A DNA stretch of 32,344 nucleotides, from the NCBI RefSeq assembly GCF_001039355.2, contig NW_019773638.1:32885-65228 (forward strand). Direction: 5' to 3'. The stretch comes from Lingula anatina. Lineage: Eukaryota; Brachiopoda; Lingulata; Lingulida; Lingulidae. Below, piece after piece: positions 1 to 9,384 of the stretch (the stretch's first letter is position 1; each line of letters opens with the position of its first letter). The notes beneath the pieces are model-generated. The model did not search any database. It saw nothing but the letters and a program-made list of their open reading frames with translations, and was not told the DNA's origin. A program made the position numbers and the translations under genes.

Positions 1-238
1 GGCATTTTCCAACACATTCTCTGGCTCAATTCTGCATCTCTCCTAATGCAATGCATCAATCACCCAACAAATTAGATCACACATATTTGGCAGCTTAATA
101 AATATTTCATTTAATTATCTGCTTAAACTGATGTTTTCTGTTTTGATTAATATAATTCTTCTTATCATTCAATATCCACACTGATACTTAATAGATAGTT
201 TATTTATTTATTTATTATAGATTTCGTCCTTCATTGCC

Positions 239-800
239 TAAGAGCGCATTCTCAACGAATTAAGCCAGGCTTTACAAAGCCGGTGACCTAAAAATGGCAA
301 CGTACATGAAAGAAAAACCGCCTAATCTTTTAATAGTCTCTCCGCCTCTCACATGCCTCCCCACACGTCGTCCCTGCGGGGTACAGTAATTAAATCGCGT
401 CTCCGTTCGCCATGCGGAAGCTACCTGAGAAATATTAAGTGCGCATGCTCATCAGTTAAACTCGTGGTGAAGAAAGCATGGCGGCTGAAGGCGATCGAAG
501 GAAAAAAGCTCTTCTGTTCTATTATCTTTGAAAACAGAGACTAAAAAGGAATAATTTGGCCCGTAGAGCAGCAATGAATCGACTATCTACAGAGATAATA
601 TCACCAGAGATATTCATGGAAATATTAATGTTCGGAGCCGAGATTTAATTACAGTACCCCGCAGGGACGACGTGTGGGGAGGCATGTGAGAGGCGGAGAG
701 ACTATTAAAAGATTAGGCGGTTTTTCTTTCATGTACGTCCGCCATTTTTAGGTCACCGGCTTTGTAAAGCCTGGCTTAATTCGTTGAGAATGAGCTCTAA
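239..800. mobile_element. PIF/Harbinger-type miniature element 1, with TAA target duplication
   Basis: The element body is 242-797 (556 bp), flanked by TAA at 239-241 and 798-800. The ends are long inverted repeats: about 242-402 pairs with about 636-797, starting GAGCGCATTCTCAACGAATT on the left and matched with few changes on the right. A 3-bp TAA/TTA duplication with long terminal inverted repeats is the signature of PIF/Harbinger transposons. The core at 478-640 keeps a short coding-like stretch (MAAEGDRRKKALLFYYL, then a stop, then an open Arg/Lys/Asn-rich stretch in the same frame). This could be a remnant of a transposase N-terminus, so the element is probably an internally deleted, non-autonomous derivative. 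Family assignment rests on termini and target site, not on a transposase domain. Confidence 0.75.
478..645 (+). pseudogene. Possible transposase N-terminus remnant inside element 1
   Basis: An ATG at 478 opens a 17-codon reading frame rich in Lys/Arg and then Leu/Tyr, stopped by TGA at 529-531. The same frame then stays open for about 38 codons (KQRLKRNNLARRAAMNRLST and onward) to a TAA at 646-648. The position, at the core between the two long inverted arms, fits the residue of a protein-coding region after internal deletion. There is no DDE catalytic domain. The identity as transposase is inferred from the host element only. Confidence 0.35.
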
Positions 801-1006
801 GGGTACATTCACAATGAATCTCTCATACTAGTAAGCACTGAATGTAATCAAATTAACACATCTCTTCTTGTTTCAACACACTCGTATAATCACCAACTTT
901 TCTGTATTCTACTCAAAGCCTGTTAATCTGATTGCATTAAGCAAGAGTCCCCATGGAGTTGGTGCACACTAGCTAGTACGATAAATTCATTGTGAATGCA
1001 CCCTAA
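798..1006. mobile_element. Harbinger-type miniature element 2, abutting element 1
   Basis: The element body is 801-1003 (203 bp). Its left end GGGTACATTCACAATGAAT is mirrored at the right end (GGGTGCATTCACAATGAAT on the minus strand), and subterminal similarity continues for another 20 bp or so. TAA flanks it at 798-800 and 1004-1006. The core shows no coding potential. The terminal motif CATTCACAA resembles the ends of element 1 and of the elements near 29.4-30.0 kb, so all may be mobilised by the same transposase. The TAA at 798-800 is shared with element 1. Confidence 0.7.
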
Positions 1007-1593
1007 GAGTCAGCTGGTAACCTAGGACTTACTTAATATGTGTCAATGCACTATGAAACATGGAAAGCTTAAAATCAGAGGTACTAACTAGTTCAACATG
1101 TGAGATCAAGATGAACTCAATTTTGCCTTTGTCTGAATTGTATTGTATTTGTAATATTGTAATTGATTAAAAGAAATAAAAATTCCATAATAGTCAATAA
1201 AGTAATGAATGATGAGTGGTTAACAAATCGGACATACTTTTAAGATTTCTTTAATATGATTAAAAAACATATTTTCTAAATGGCATAAGCTTTCTCAAGT
1301 CTAGGATGCAATAACACATGCAAAAAACTTTAATGGAATGTAAAATTAAATTCAATCTACATGTATAATATGTCAATCATATTATAATAACCTATGTCAT
1401 CGTTTTTGGTTCTACACAAACATCCAACTAATACATGTTTCAACATACACCAAGTTGCCTGCTGTTAAATGTAATTTCAACCTGTACTCCCTTTTAAATA
1501 AAGCACATTATATCTACCTACGGTAGTAACAGCTGTATTTATCTTCTCAAGTATTACCTCAAGTGATGAAATAGTATCAGCCACTTTGTGAAA

Positions 1594-1644
<51 letters not shown>

Positions 1645-2123
1645 ACATATTAAACTTTAGGACCAAACACAGTATTCATATTCTGTTAGATAGTAAGCAA
1701 AACATATCAGTTGCTTCAAAACACAACTTACTAAGATATTTTAATGAAACTTTTATTGCACCATCTCCATGCTTTCTAATCTACAGTGGATTTTTATTAC
1801 TCTTAAACAGCTCAACAGACATGCATTATCAGGCCAAGAAGTTAACAGAAATAACTAGAAAGACTTTTAAATGACTGCCTTTTAAACCAACTGCAAGTCA
1901 AAATCTCATTTATTTTCTGTTCCATCACAGCACATCCAATATTTGGCAGAGTAAATTTATACATACATTTTAAAAAAATGAAGTAAAAAAAAAAGTGGAA
2001 CTAAATGCTGAAAATCACATTTTAGACAGTTGCCATCTTAACAGAAACTGCTTGGGAGTCTGGCTGGTGATATTTGCAATCATAAATACCTCTTCACTTC
2101 ACATCAAGAGATAAAATGAGACT
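1007..2123. other. Gene-free stretch, probable 3' UTR and downstream flank of the RNFT gene
   Basis: AT-rich DNA without a convincing reading frame on either strand. The part next to 2124 should be the 3' UTR of the minus-strand RNFT gene. It includes an AAAT microsatellite at 1591-1645. Several TTTATT hexamers (AATAAA on the minus strand) occur, so the poly(A) site cannot be fixed from sequence. Confidence 0.5.
1591..1645. repeat. (AAAT)n microsatellite
   Basis: About 14 uninterrupted AAAT units. A simple tandem repeat lying downstream of the RNFT stop codon. Confidence 0.95.
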
Positions 2124-5100
2124 TCACCAAAATATTATGGAAGCAACAGTGGTTCCGTCCCTCCAGAGAGGGTTGTCTACGATGTTGGCACGACACATAG
2201 GACAAGTTCTTTCACGATCAAACCACATTGATACACAGTCTTCACAGAAAATGTGCTGCAAAAGAAAATGAAAAAAAAAATCGTATTTTCTGTGGTGGTA
2301 CACTATCAATTCATATTTCAATTTTTCATTTTGTTTGTGTGCAAGCATGCGTGTACTGATTAATACTTTGAAAAAATCTATACTGTACAAAATAAACAAG
2401 TTACATCTGTTGCACAAAGTTTACAATTAAACACTAAATATTCTTCCACAGTAAGTATACATGCAACAAAAAAGCAGACTACAGGAAAATAAAAACATGC
2501 TGTCCAAATTAAAAGCACACATTAAACAGAGTGAGAACACTTACCTTGCAGGCCAGCATAACTGGATCCCTGTAGTCATCTTGACATATGGGACATGCAC
2601 CTCCAGCCACTGACATCTCCTCTCTACTTGGGGATATTCCATAATTCTGCAACAAAACAAAATGTTCAGTACATAAATTCATCAGCAGTGTTAATTTGGT
2701 TGGATAGGATATGTTGAATTCTGTCAAGTCACCTTCAGAAAATGGGAATGAAGTTGGTGACACAGCCTAAAGCACCTACTTCCAACTGGATTGCAATAAT
2801 TAACCTTAGCAGCTGATTGAATTAATTATCAAGGAAAAGACAGAATATACATTGTGCTACAGCAATTATATCTTAAAGGCCTACTGTGCTCTAGGAACAC
2901 ATAGCGTTCACTGCTTTTTTTTACAGTATAAAAACTATAAATCGACGTCAAAAAATTGTTCTTTTTAAGTTTTAGAGAGAAAAGATGAGATTTAGATGAG
3001 AAAATTCTGATTGGGCAGTTCCTAGTGACGTAACCTGGGTAGTAGCTTCCCACAGCTGTACTAGTAATAGTATATACTATGCAGTAGGTGACTAAACATC
3101 CAGGTGTCAGAAAAACAAAATGCCGCAAAGTTGTGTTGTTCCCGGGTGCCGTAATGTAGGTTACGATAAGAAAGACATCTGCTATTATATCCTGCCTGCG
3201 GATGCCGCAAAACGTAAAATTTGGCTCAATTCTCTGAAGTTAAAAAATCCCAACACAGTGTCAAAACACGCGAGGATCTGTAGCGACCACTTCGAGCCGG
3301 AATGCTTCGTACGTGACCTGCGAGCTGAATTGTGCGGTGGAAAAGCACGGAGAAAACTAAAAGATGATGCTGTACCCAGTATATTCGATTTTTCGGAGTA
3401 CCAAAATGCGACAGTAAATGCCAGAGCGCTGCCGACGAGAGTCTTACCTGTAGGATGTGTGCATGATGCGGCCGTCGAAAGGAAGAAGAGAGCAGCTTCT
3501 AGAGCCCAAAAATAGTTCGTAGCAGAATTACGTTGTCGAATTTTTTGGTTATGTTAGTGAAAACTTTAATATTAACATGATAGTGGACTCAAATTTTTAC
3601 TCGACATACTGCTGCACTGATCACGTGTAAGGCGGAAGTAGCGAGGTAAGTTGCAGAGGTGTGAAATGTAGTGTCCGATGCTATCAGTCCGATATCTTTG
3701 GCCTTTTGTCCACTGACCTGGCTCTCCCGGAATGACACTGGTAAACTGCACGGGTGTGAAAAATAATGTTAGCTGTCACACCTGCATTATAAGGCAACTT
3801 TCTCTTATCAGTCGGGATAAGAACGTTCAGCCGACGCGACAGATGGGCATGTGTGAAAAACTATGTTCGCTGCCCTGCTTCCAAACCTTTACTGTTAACA
3901 TAGTTTTGGTGTATTTTGTTGGTTAATAAATGATAACCACGTAGGGAATTCATCTTCTTTTGTGTATCTATCTTCAAAAGTTTGAATTTATAAATGATCA
4001 TGTAGTAATCAATTGCGTGTATCGCTTTTAGTTTGCACTGCTAGCAAGCGGATAGCTGAATCGAATATGGCTTTCTGAGCCTCGACGCAAGTGACGTCAC
4101 TCGCCTCAAAGCGCCACCACACGGGAGTATCATAAACTAAATTCACACCTGCATAAAATCGGCTTTAAAAACTAAATAAACGTAAAAACTTTTTTTTCAT
4201 TACTCAAAAATGACTTTCGGGCACCTAATGAATAGTTTAAACCCGTTTTTTCATCACAGTATACCTTTAACATGCCCATTTTCTCAAAAGATAGAAAATA
4301 CACACACACAAACACACACACACACACACATATCACAGTCCCAATATATGCAATAGCTTGTTTAGACATCCACATATACTGATACTGGTTTCTAATAAAT
4401 ACCTAAGACCATACACTTGTTCATCAACTTACCACATCTGTACAGACTTTTTTCCAGGCTTTATATAAATCTTTTGACTTCTGCCACACAAGGTTGGCCT
4501 ACAATCAAAAATGATAAAGATAAACATACAGCTTAATGTATGCCCTGAATAAAACAACAAGATTTACCTTAAAATGATCATCATTGAGAAAATACAGCAT
4601 AATGATTTATATTAGTAATTCAAGACAGTATTAGGAATTATCTTAAAACTAATGATACACCTTATATTTAAGTTTACTATAAAACGAAAGTTGTTTTGTA
4701 AATAATGCAGTATATACAGTGTCAATCACAAGACTTACTTTTGCAATAAAATATACAATGAGCAGGAAAATGGAGAACCATTCTCCCCCATGTTCTGTGT
4801 CTTTGAGGAAATAAACCCATGGCACAATAGGAGTAACACAACGATAGCACTGGGACACCTCTTCTATGAACATATAATATTTGCCCTTGAAAAAAAAATT
4901 CATGCTAAAATTACTTAAATGCATCATGGAAATTATACCAAATACTGCCTTTAATAACTGTTATATCCTTAGATTTTACAAAAAAAATTATAATAATAAT
5001 AAACAAATAAATAAATAATTTTTTTTAATTTGAGAAAGCAAAAGATATAATATATACATAATATGATTATAACATGGCAATGAACTGTTTTGCTTTGAAA

Positions 5101-6727
5101 TAAGATCATAACTCACCCTTCTTTTATAAGGTATAAAGGTTCTAGGCAGCATGGCTATAAGTGCCTTTAAAGTGATAGAGGCGAATTTCACAATGTAGTC
5201 TGTGATGGCAACAACCCATAGTAATGTCCAGAAGTCTATTCGGCCAACTTTAGGTAAGTTTAAGATTAGACTGAAAATTTTCAAAAATGATGTCATTTTT
5301 AGAAAAGGTAATTGTATTATATATACATTTTAGGACAAAAACTAATGTATGCACTTCTGTATATCAACCTTTTAATGATAATTTATGCATTTCTCTACAT
5401 GAAAAGTTGTGAGAAGAATCCATTTAGTATTTTGAAGTGTTTATGGAAAATACTTACGCTAACCAAAGCTTCTGATCTTCAAATACATAGTAGACAAGAG
5501 CAATATTTCCACATAAGAAAATCACTATCCAACTCAACAACAGCAGTGACCGGGCAGAATTATGGTGATCCTGAAATAAATTCAAATGTATTGCCATTGT
5601 GTATGTTTTTGTCAGGCAAGTGAACAGTATTTCAGAAAAAAAAATAGAAATTAATCGACCTCCAAGAATGGTTCTTTTGACTCATTAATTAAAAGAGGGG
5701 GGGGGGGGGGTGAGAGAGAGAGAGAGAGAAAACTTACCCTTTGTTGTGCAATATGCTTTTTAACAGTTGTATTTGCATGGTAATATGTCCCAAACAACCC
5801 AACAAAAACAAGCAACCCTGTAAAGATATTAATGATAGATTTATTAAATAATCATATATAGGGCTTAATATATATTGCATGTGCAATTAAACAATGTACT
5901 TTACAATTCTACATAAAAGCACTTAATTCTACAATTTCCATAATGTTTCTGATATGAAATGACAGATTCTCTACAAAATTCCTTTCTAGTGGGAATAAAA
6001 CTAAAATTCATAATGATGATCATAATTTCATTCTGATTTTTTCAGTTATCATGGATCATTTAAAACATCATCCACGCCTATATGACTCTGTTTACATACT
6101 GTACCTGAAAAATTATACCTAAAACCCTAGTCTATAGATTCATAGGCACCATCAGTGCCAATGCTTACCTAGGCGATGATTATATGTCACTTTCAACAGC
6201 ATCAACAAAATGAAAATCAGACTTCTTTCAAGCCATTTCTTTCCCTGTCTCCAGTCCATTCTGTTGTCAGTATCATGTGTATGGCCATGCTGACCCTCTT
6301 GACCACCGTCTTCAGCAGCAGTATTATTAGGTTCAGGAGAATGTCCTCCTTCCAGCTGACCACCACCTATTAACTGTGGTTCAGCGGAATGCACAGACTG
6401 TTCAACATTCAAAATACCATCTCTCTGAACCTGACCATCTTGACCAATATTTATTACAAAAGAAGAAGCTGGGGCTTCATTTGACATATCAGCTGCTCTT
6501 TGAGCTTGTGCCTGCAGATACGGGTTTGGAGTTGATGACGGCCGCCCTTCTAGGCCAGGGACCAGCTCCCTCAAAACATTCCCAATATTTCCTGGCAGTC
6601 TAGCCTGAGCGTTTATAGTGGGCATGTTGACAGGCATGTTATCCAAGCTCCATGAAAATGTCCTTGTTTGTGGTTGCCTCCCTTCTGCCATCTTATTTGC
6701 TGGCTGAAACTGAAAGTCATAAGTCAT
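2124..6727 (-). CDS. RNFT: RING finger and transmembrane protein, RNFT1/RNFT2-type E3 ubiquitin ligase (8 exons, 450 aa)
   Basis: Coding exons, 5' to 3' on the minus strand: 6727-6169, 5817-5738, 5570-5458, 5270-5117, 4885-4739, 4498-4433, 2646-2545 and 2255-2124. All have GT-AG junctions with compatible phases and sum to 450 codons plus stop; human RNFT1/2 are about 435-445 aa. Residues 1-165 are polar and Gln/Asn/Pro-rich. About five hydrophobic segments follow (including WIVIFLCGNIALVYYVF in exon 3 and FWTLLWVVAITDYIVKF in exon 4). The C-terminus is a C3HC4 RING finger: C391, C394, C406, H408, C411, C414, C425, C428. Family knowledge: RNFT proteins are ER-membrane ubiquitin ligases linked to ER-associated degradation. 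I see nothing that separates RNFT1 from RNFT2, so this is probably their single invertebrate co-orthologue. M13 is an alternative start. Intron 6 holds the THAP gene on the other strand. Confidence 0.93.
2873..4270. mobile_element. Candidate TTAA-flanked transposon carrying the THAP gene
   Basis: TTAA at 2873-2876 is followed by AGGCCTACTGTG, and CACAGTATACCT is followed by TTAA at 4267-4270. That gives imperfect 12-bp inverted ends (10 of 12 matching) with TTAA on both sides, enclosing 1390 bp inside RNFT intron 6. The base composition is visibly less AT-rich than the surrounding intron, and near both ends there is a GTGACGT motif (about 3025 and 4091). TTAA duplication is typical of piggyBac-type elements, but no piggyBac transposase is present, so this would be non-autonomous. 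The short inverted ends could be chance; moderate confidence only. Confidence 0.4.
3120..3515 (+). CDS. THAP-type zinc-finger protein, short single-exon (131 aa)
   Basis: One open frame of 131 residues begins with a THAP DNA-binding domain at residues 1-91. The zinc ligands are C5, C10, C54 and H57 (C-x4-C-x43-C-x2-H), W35 lies in the expected place, and the closing AVPSIF box at 85-90 corresponds to the family's AVPTIF motif. Family knowledge: THAP domains are sequence-specific zinc-dependent DNA-binding modules found in P-element-type transposases and in host transcription factors derived from them. The remaining 40 residues are basic and low in complexity, with no transposase or coiled-coil partner domain. 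The gene lies antisense within RNFT intron 6 and has no intron itself. Either it is a small THAP-only gene or a remnant whose catalytic part is lost. A poly(A) signal may be AATAAA near 3925. Confidence 0.8.
   Translation: MPQSCVVPGCRNVGYDKKDICYYILPADAAKRKIWLNSLKLKNPNTVSKHARICSDHFEPECFVRDLRAELCGGKARRKLKDDAVPSIFDFSEYQNATVNARALPTRVLPVGCVHDAAVERKKRAASRAQK
4300..4330. repeat. (CA)n microsatellite in RNFT intron 6
   Basis: A run of CA dinucleotides with one interruption. It lies just outside the right TTAA of the candidate THAP element. Confidence 0.9.
5695..5730. repeat. Poly(G) followed by (GA)n in RNFT intron 2
   Basis: About 14 G residues, then about nine GA units, ending two bases before the RNFT exon 2 donor (ACTTAC at 5732-5737). 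On the minus strand this is a TC/C-rich tract directly after the donor. Confidence 0.9.
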
Positions 6728-7359
6728 GATGTAAGTTTGCCCAGTTTGTGTAAATACAAGTTAAAATTACACACTTTTAGAGCTAAAATCCACTTTGTAC
6801 GAAATATTCGACAGATTCCTGGTGTGTTAGTTCCTTGATTACGTTGCCTCTCATGTATAAAACTTTGGACTTTATCAATCTAAGATTAATTTGAACACCA
6901 GTTCGATAAACCTAGCACTGTCGAAAGTAAGTTTTGTATCAAGGGCAAGAGTAGGCGTCTACTTTATTTACCTAATTAAATGACACTTATGATATTCAAC
7001 TGCTTAAATATGTTTATACTATCAATACCTTACAGTGAATTAATCATCGAAGAATCATAAGTTGAACCACATCATCACTACACTTGTACATCACGATTTC
7101 CAAATTCCCCAGTTAAGAATCAACCGTAGAATTAGTTTCGTATTATTTTGTACAATATGCACGACTTTTTACAGATAATTTTGCTGAAATTGTTACAAAA
7201 ATGATATATATTTTATCCAGAATACCTATTTTACTAAAATAAATGTGTTTCGTAGACCTCCAATTTATTAAATATTTCCGAAACTAAAGGATTCCCTTGT
7301 CATATTTACTTTGTTTATAAGCACAACACAGCCCTGCGAGTCCGTGAAATGTCGGCTCA
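6728..7359. promoter_or_regulatory. Shared head-to-head promoter interval between RNFT and SPRING1
   Basis: The start codons of RNFT (6727, minus) and SPRING1 (7360, plus) face away from each other across 632 bp. Both 5' UTRs and both core promoters must lie here unless a 5' UTR intron exists. The stretch is AT-rich, and I see no obvious CpG-rich core and no clear TATA box placed for either gene. The inference of a bidirectional promoter comes from geometry only. Confidence 0.6.
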
Positions 7360-9085
7360 ATGTTTAACTCAAGAACATTCCGAAGAAGATGGTTTCTAGC
7401 TGTGGTATTTGGCTTGTCGGTTCTGTATTTCCTGGCTAATATATACAAGCAGGTAAAATGCTCGTCCATTAACCAGTTACGATGATAAAATGTTTTATTT
7501 TTGGTCGATTTTCGCGCTTTTGAGAAACCCTGTGTACTAGTCAAAAGCTAAAGGCGCCCGTGTAAAGGAGATATTATCAACCTTGTAAAAATTTCTCAAA
7601 TACTTTAATAAACTAAAAACTCAATTTACTTACTTACTCATCCTGTTCGAGCCATGGTCGGTTCATAAGGCTTGTCATACTCAACTTATTCTTGGTTTAT
7701 TTGCAGCATCCAAAAGACTTTTCAACTCAAGAAGAATATCGGCTTAGGAAACCCCTACGTGTAGCTCCTGAACAGTTCAAGTGGCAGCCCAAATTTGAAA
7801 GTGCAAATGCAAGCAAAATAAAAACTTGTAGAAATTCAGTTCAGGGGAAACTTTTAGTGGCTGATGACAGAGGTATGACTTTCATTAAGTTAAAAACTTT
7901 TAGGGCTATATTTAGGAGGAATTTTTTTGTACGTGTTTGAGGAGTTGTGGACAACATAGAATTAAACTTTCAAATCTTGAGATTAATATTTATTTTAATT
8001 TGCACCTGAGAATAAAACATTTCATTCAGTAGTTGATAAATGCACATAAACCAACAAAGATTTACGAGGTAATTATAGTAACTTTGAACACAAAAAATAT
8101 CAATATATTATCATCATTTTGTATAAACTGTTATTGGTTCCAGGATATGTGTGTGATAGATCTGACCTGTTGCCAGGATCTTGTTGTGATACACTGAGCA
8201 GATCTACAAAACACTACACCTGTGAAACCTGCACTGAGGGGGGCTGCTGTGCTCTTTATGAGTACTGCGTGTCTTGTTGCTTGCATCCTGAAAAGGTATA
8301 AAACATTTTGGGATTAGTAGTTATTGAGAAGGCATTTTTATGGATAATATATGGTATCAGAAATTTTAGAATTTTTTGTTACAGATGCATGTTTCTCTAA
8401 TAGAAATGAATGGTTGATACCATATATTTTCACAAGGAGATGCAGTCAATAATTTGGGAATTCATGAAGGCCTTTTTTTTTTAAGTATTTGCCTTATTTC
8501 ATAGCATACTTAACTATAAGAAATTATAAAGGAGGATGCGATCTGTCTGATGTATTGAATTCTTATTATATTAATGCCTTTGATTTTTGATTCCAGCAAC
8601 AGTTACTACGAAAGATATTAAGTGAAGCAGTAGACTCCAGTTTTAGTCAAATTTATGCCTCGATCACAGACCATTTTGAACTTTGCCTCACCAAGTGCAG
8701 AACTAACTCACAGGTAAAGGGATAGAGAAGACATTTCAGTTTTCTAAATTTTGATAAGTAAATATTTTACATTACAGTTATATGTTGAACATAATCATGG
8801 TAGACAAATAATATCTAATGACACTTTCATCATCAATTTACATTTGAATTAGTACTTTTAAAACATAGGCAGAAGTGTAATTATATATTTTTTGCTGTCA
8901 TTTATTTCCATGCTACTCCCTGCATTGCATGTGAAGGTAATACAATTTTTATTCAGTTCATTAACTAAGTTTTTCTGTTAAAATTTCAGAGTGTGCAGCA
9001 TGAGAACTCTTACAGAGACCCCAAGAACAAACATTGCTATGGAGACAAACAACCTGTTCTTCAGCCTGCTATAGCTAAGAAATGA
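7360..9085 (+). CDS. SPRING1: SREBF pathway regulator in Golgi 1, SPRING1/C12orf49 orthologue (5 exons, 207 aa)
   Basis: Coding exons: 7360-7452, 7707-7872, 8144-8295, 8597-8713 and 8990-9085. All have GT-AG junctions and the phases join to 207 codons plus stop; human C12orf49 is about 205 aa. Exon 1 encodes a short basic head and one membrane anchor (WFLAVVFGLSVLYFLANIY), the type II arrangement of the family. The rest is the Cys-rich lumenal domain: CRNSVQGK, then GSCCDT, GGCCALYEYCVSCCL, DHFELCLTKCRT and SVQHENSYRDP, each very close to the human protein as I remember it. Family knowledge: SPRING is a Golgi membrane glycoprotein that promotes site-1 protease maturation and so SREBP lipid signalling. 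The ATG at 7360 is chosen because it gives the conserved length and anchor. No AATAAA occurs between this stop and the next gene's ATG at 9385. Confidence 0.95.
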
Positions 9086-9384
9086 GAAATATTGCCTGGT
9101 CTCTGATATTTTGAGAAAAAAAATTGGAGTTCAAAATGTGACTCATGAAAGACACTATAGAGAACTGACCAGCCTATATATCCAAAAACAAATCAAAAAC
9201 AGTTGTATCTGAAAAACTCAGCCATGTGATCTATATATACATATATAAGAGCATGATCTTTTTTTAATTTCACCTGTGATATTTTTTACCATGACCTCAT
9301 GATTGATCTCATATAGTTTTATTCAAAGGAGGGAGAGATTATTAATGGATTGATATAAAGCACAATTCCCTTTGAGAATAAGAA

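Noticed and set aside
353-544. A 63-codon open frame on the plus strand
   Set aside because: It runs along the arm of the inverted-repeat element 242-797 in a frame different from the coding-like core at 478 and has no protein-like character.
6176-6603. Plus-strand open frames opposite RNFT exon 1
   Set aside because: Antisense shadows of the conserved minus-strand RNFT coding exon.
7284-7544. An 86-codon minus-strand frame
   Set aside because: It overlaps SPRING1 exon 1 antisense; the plus strand encodes the conserved membrane anchor and has the matching donor.
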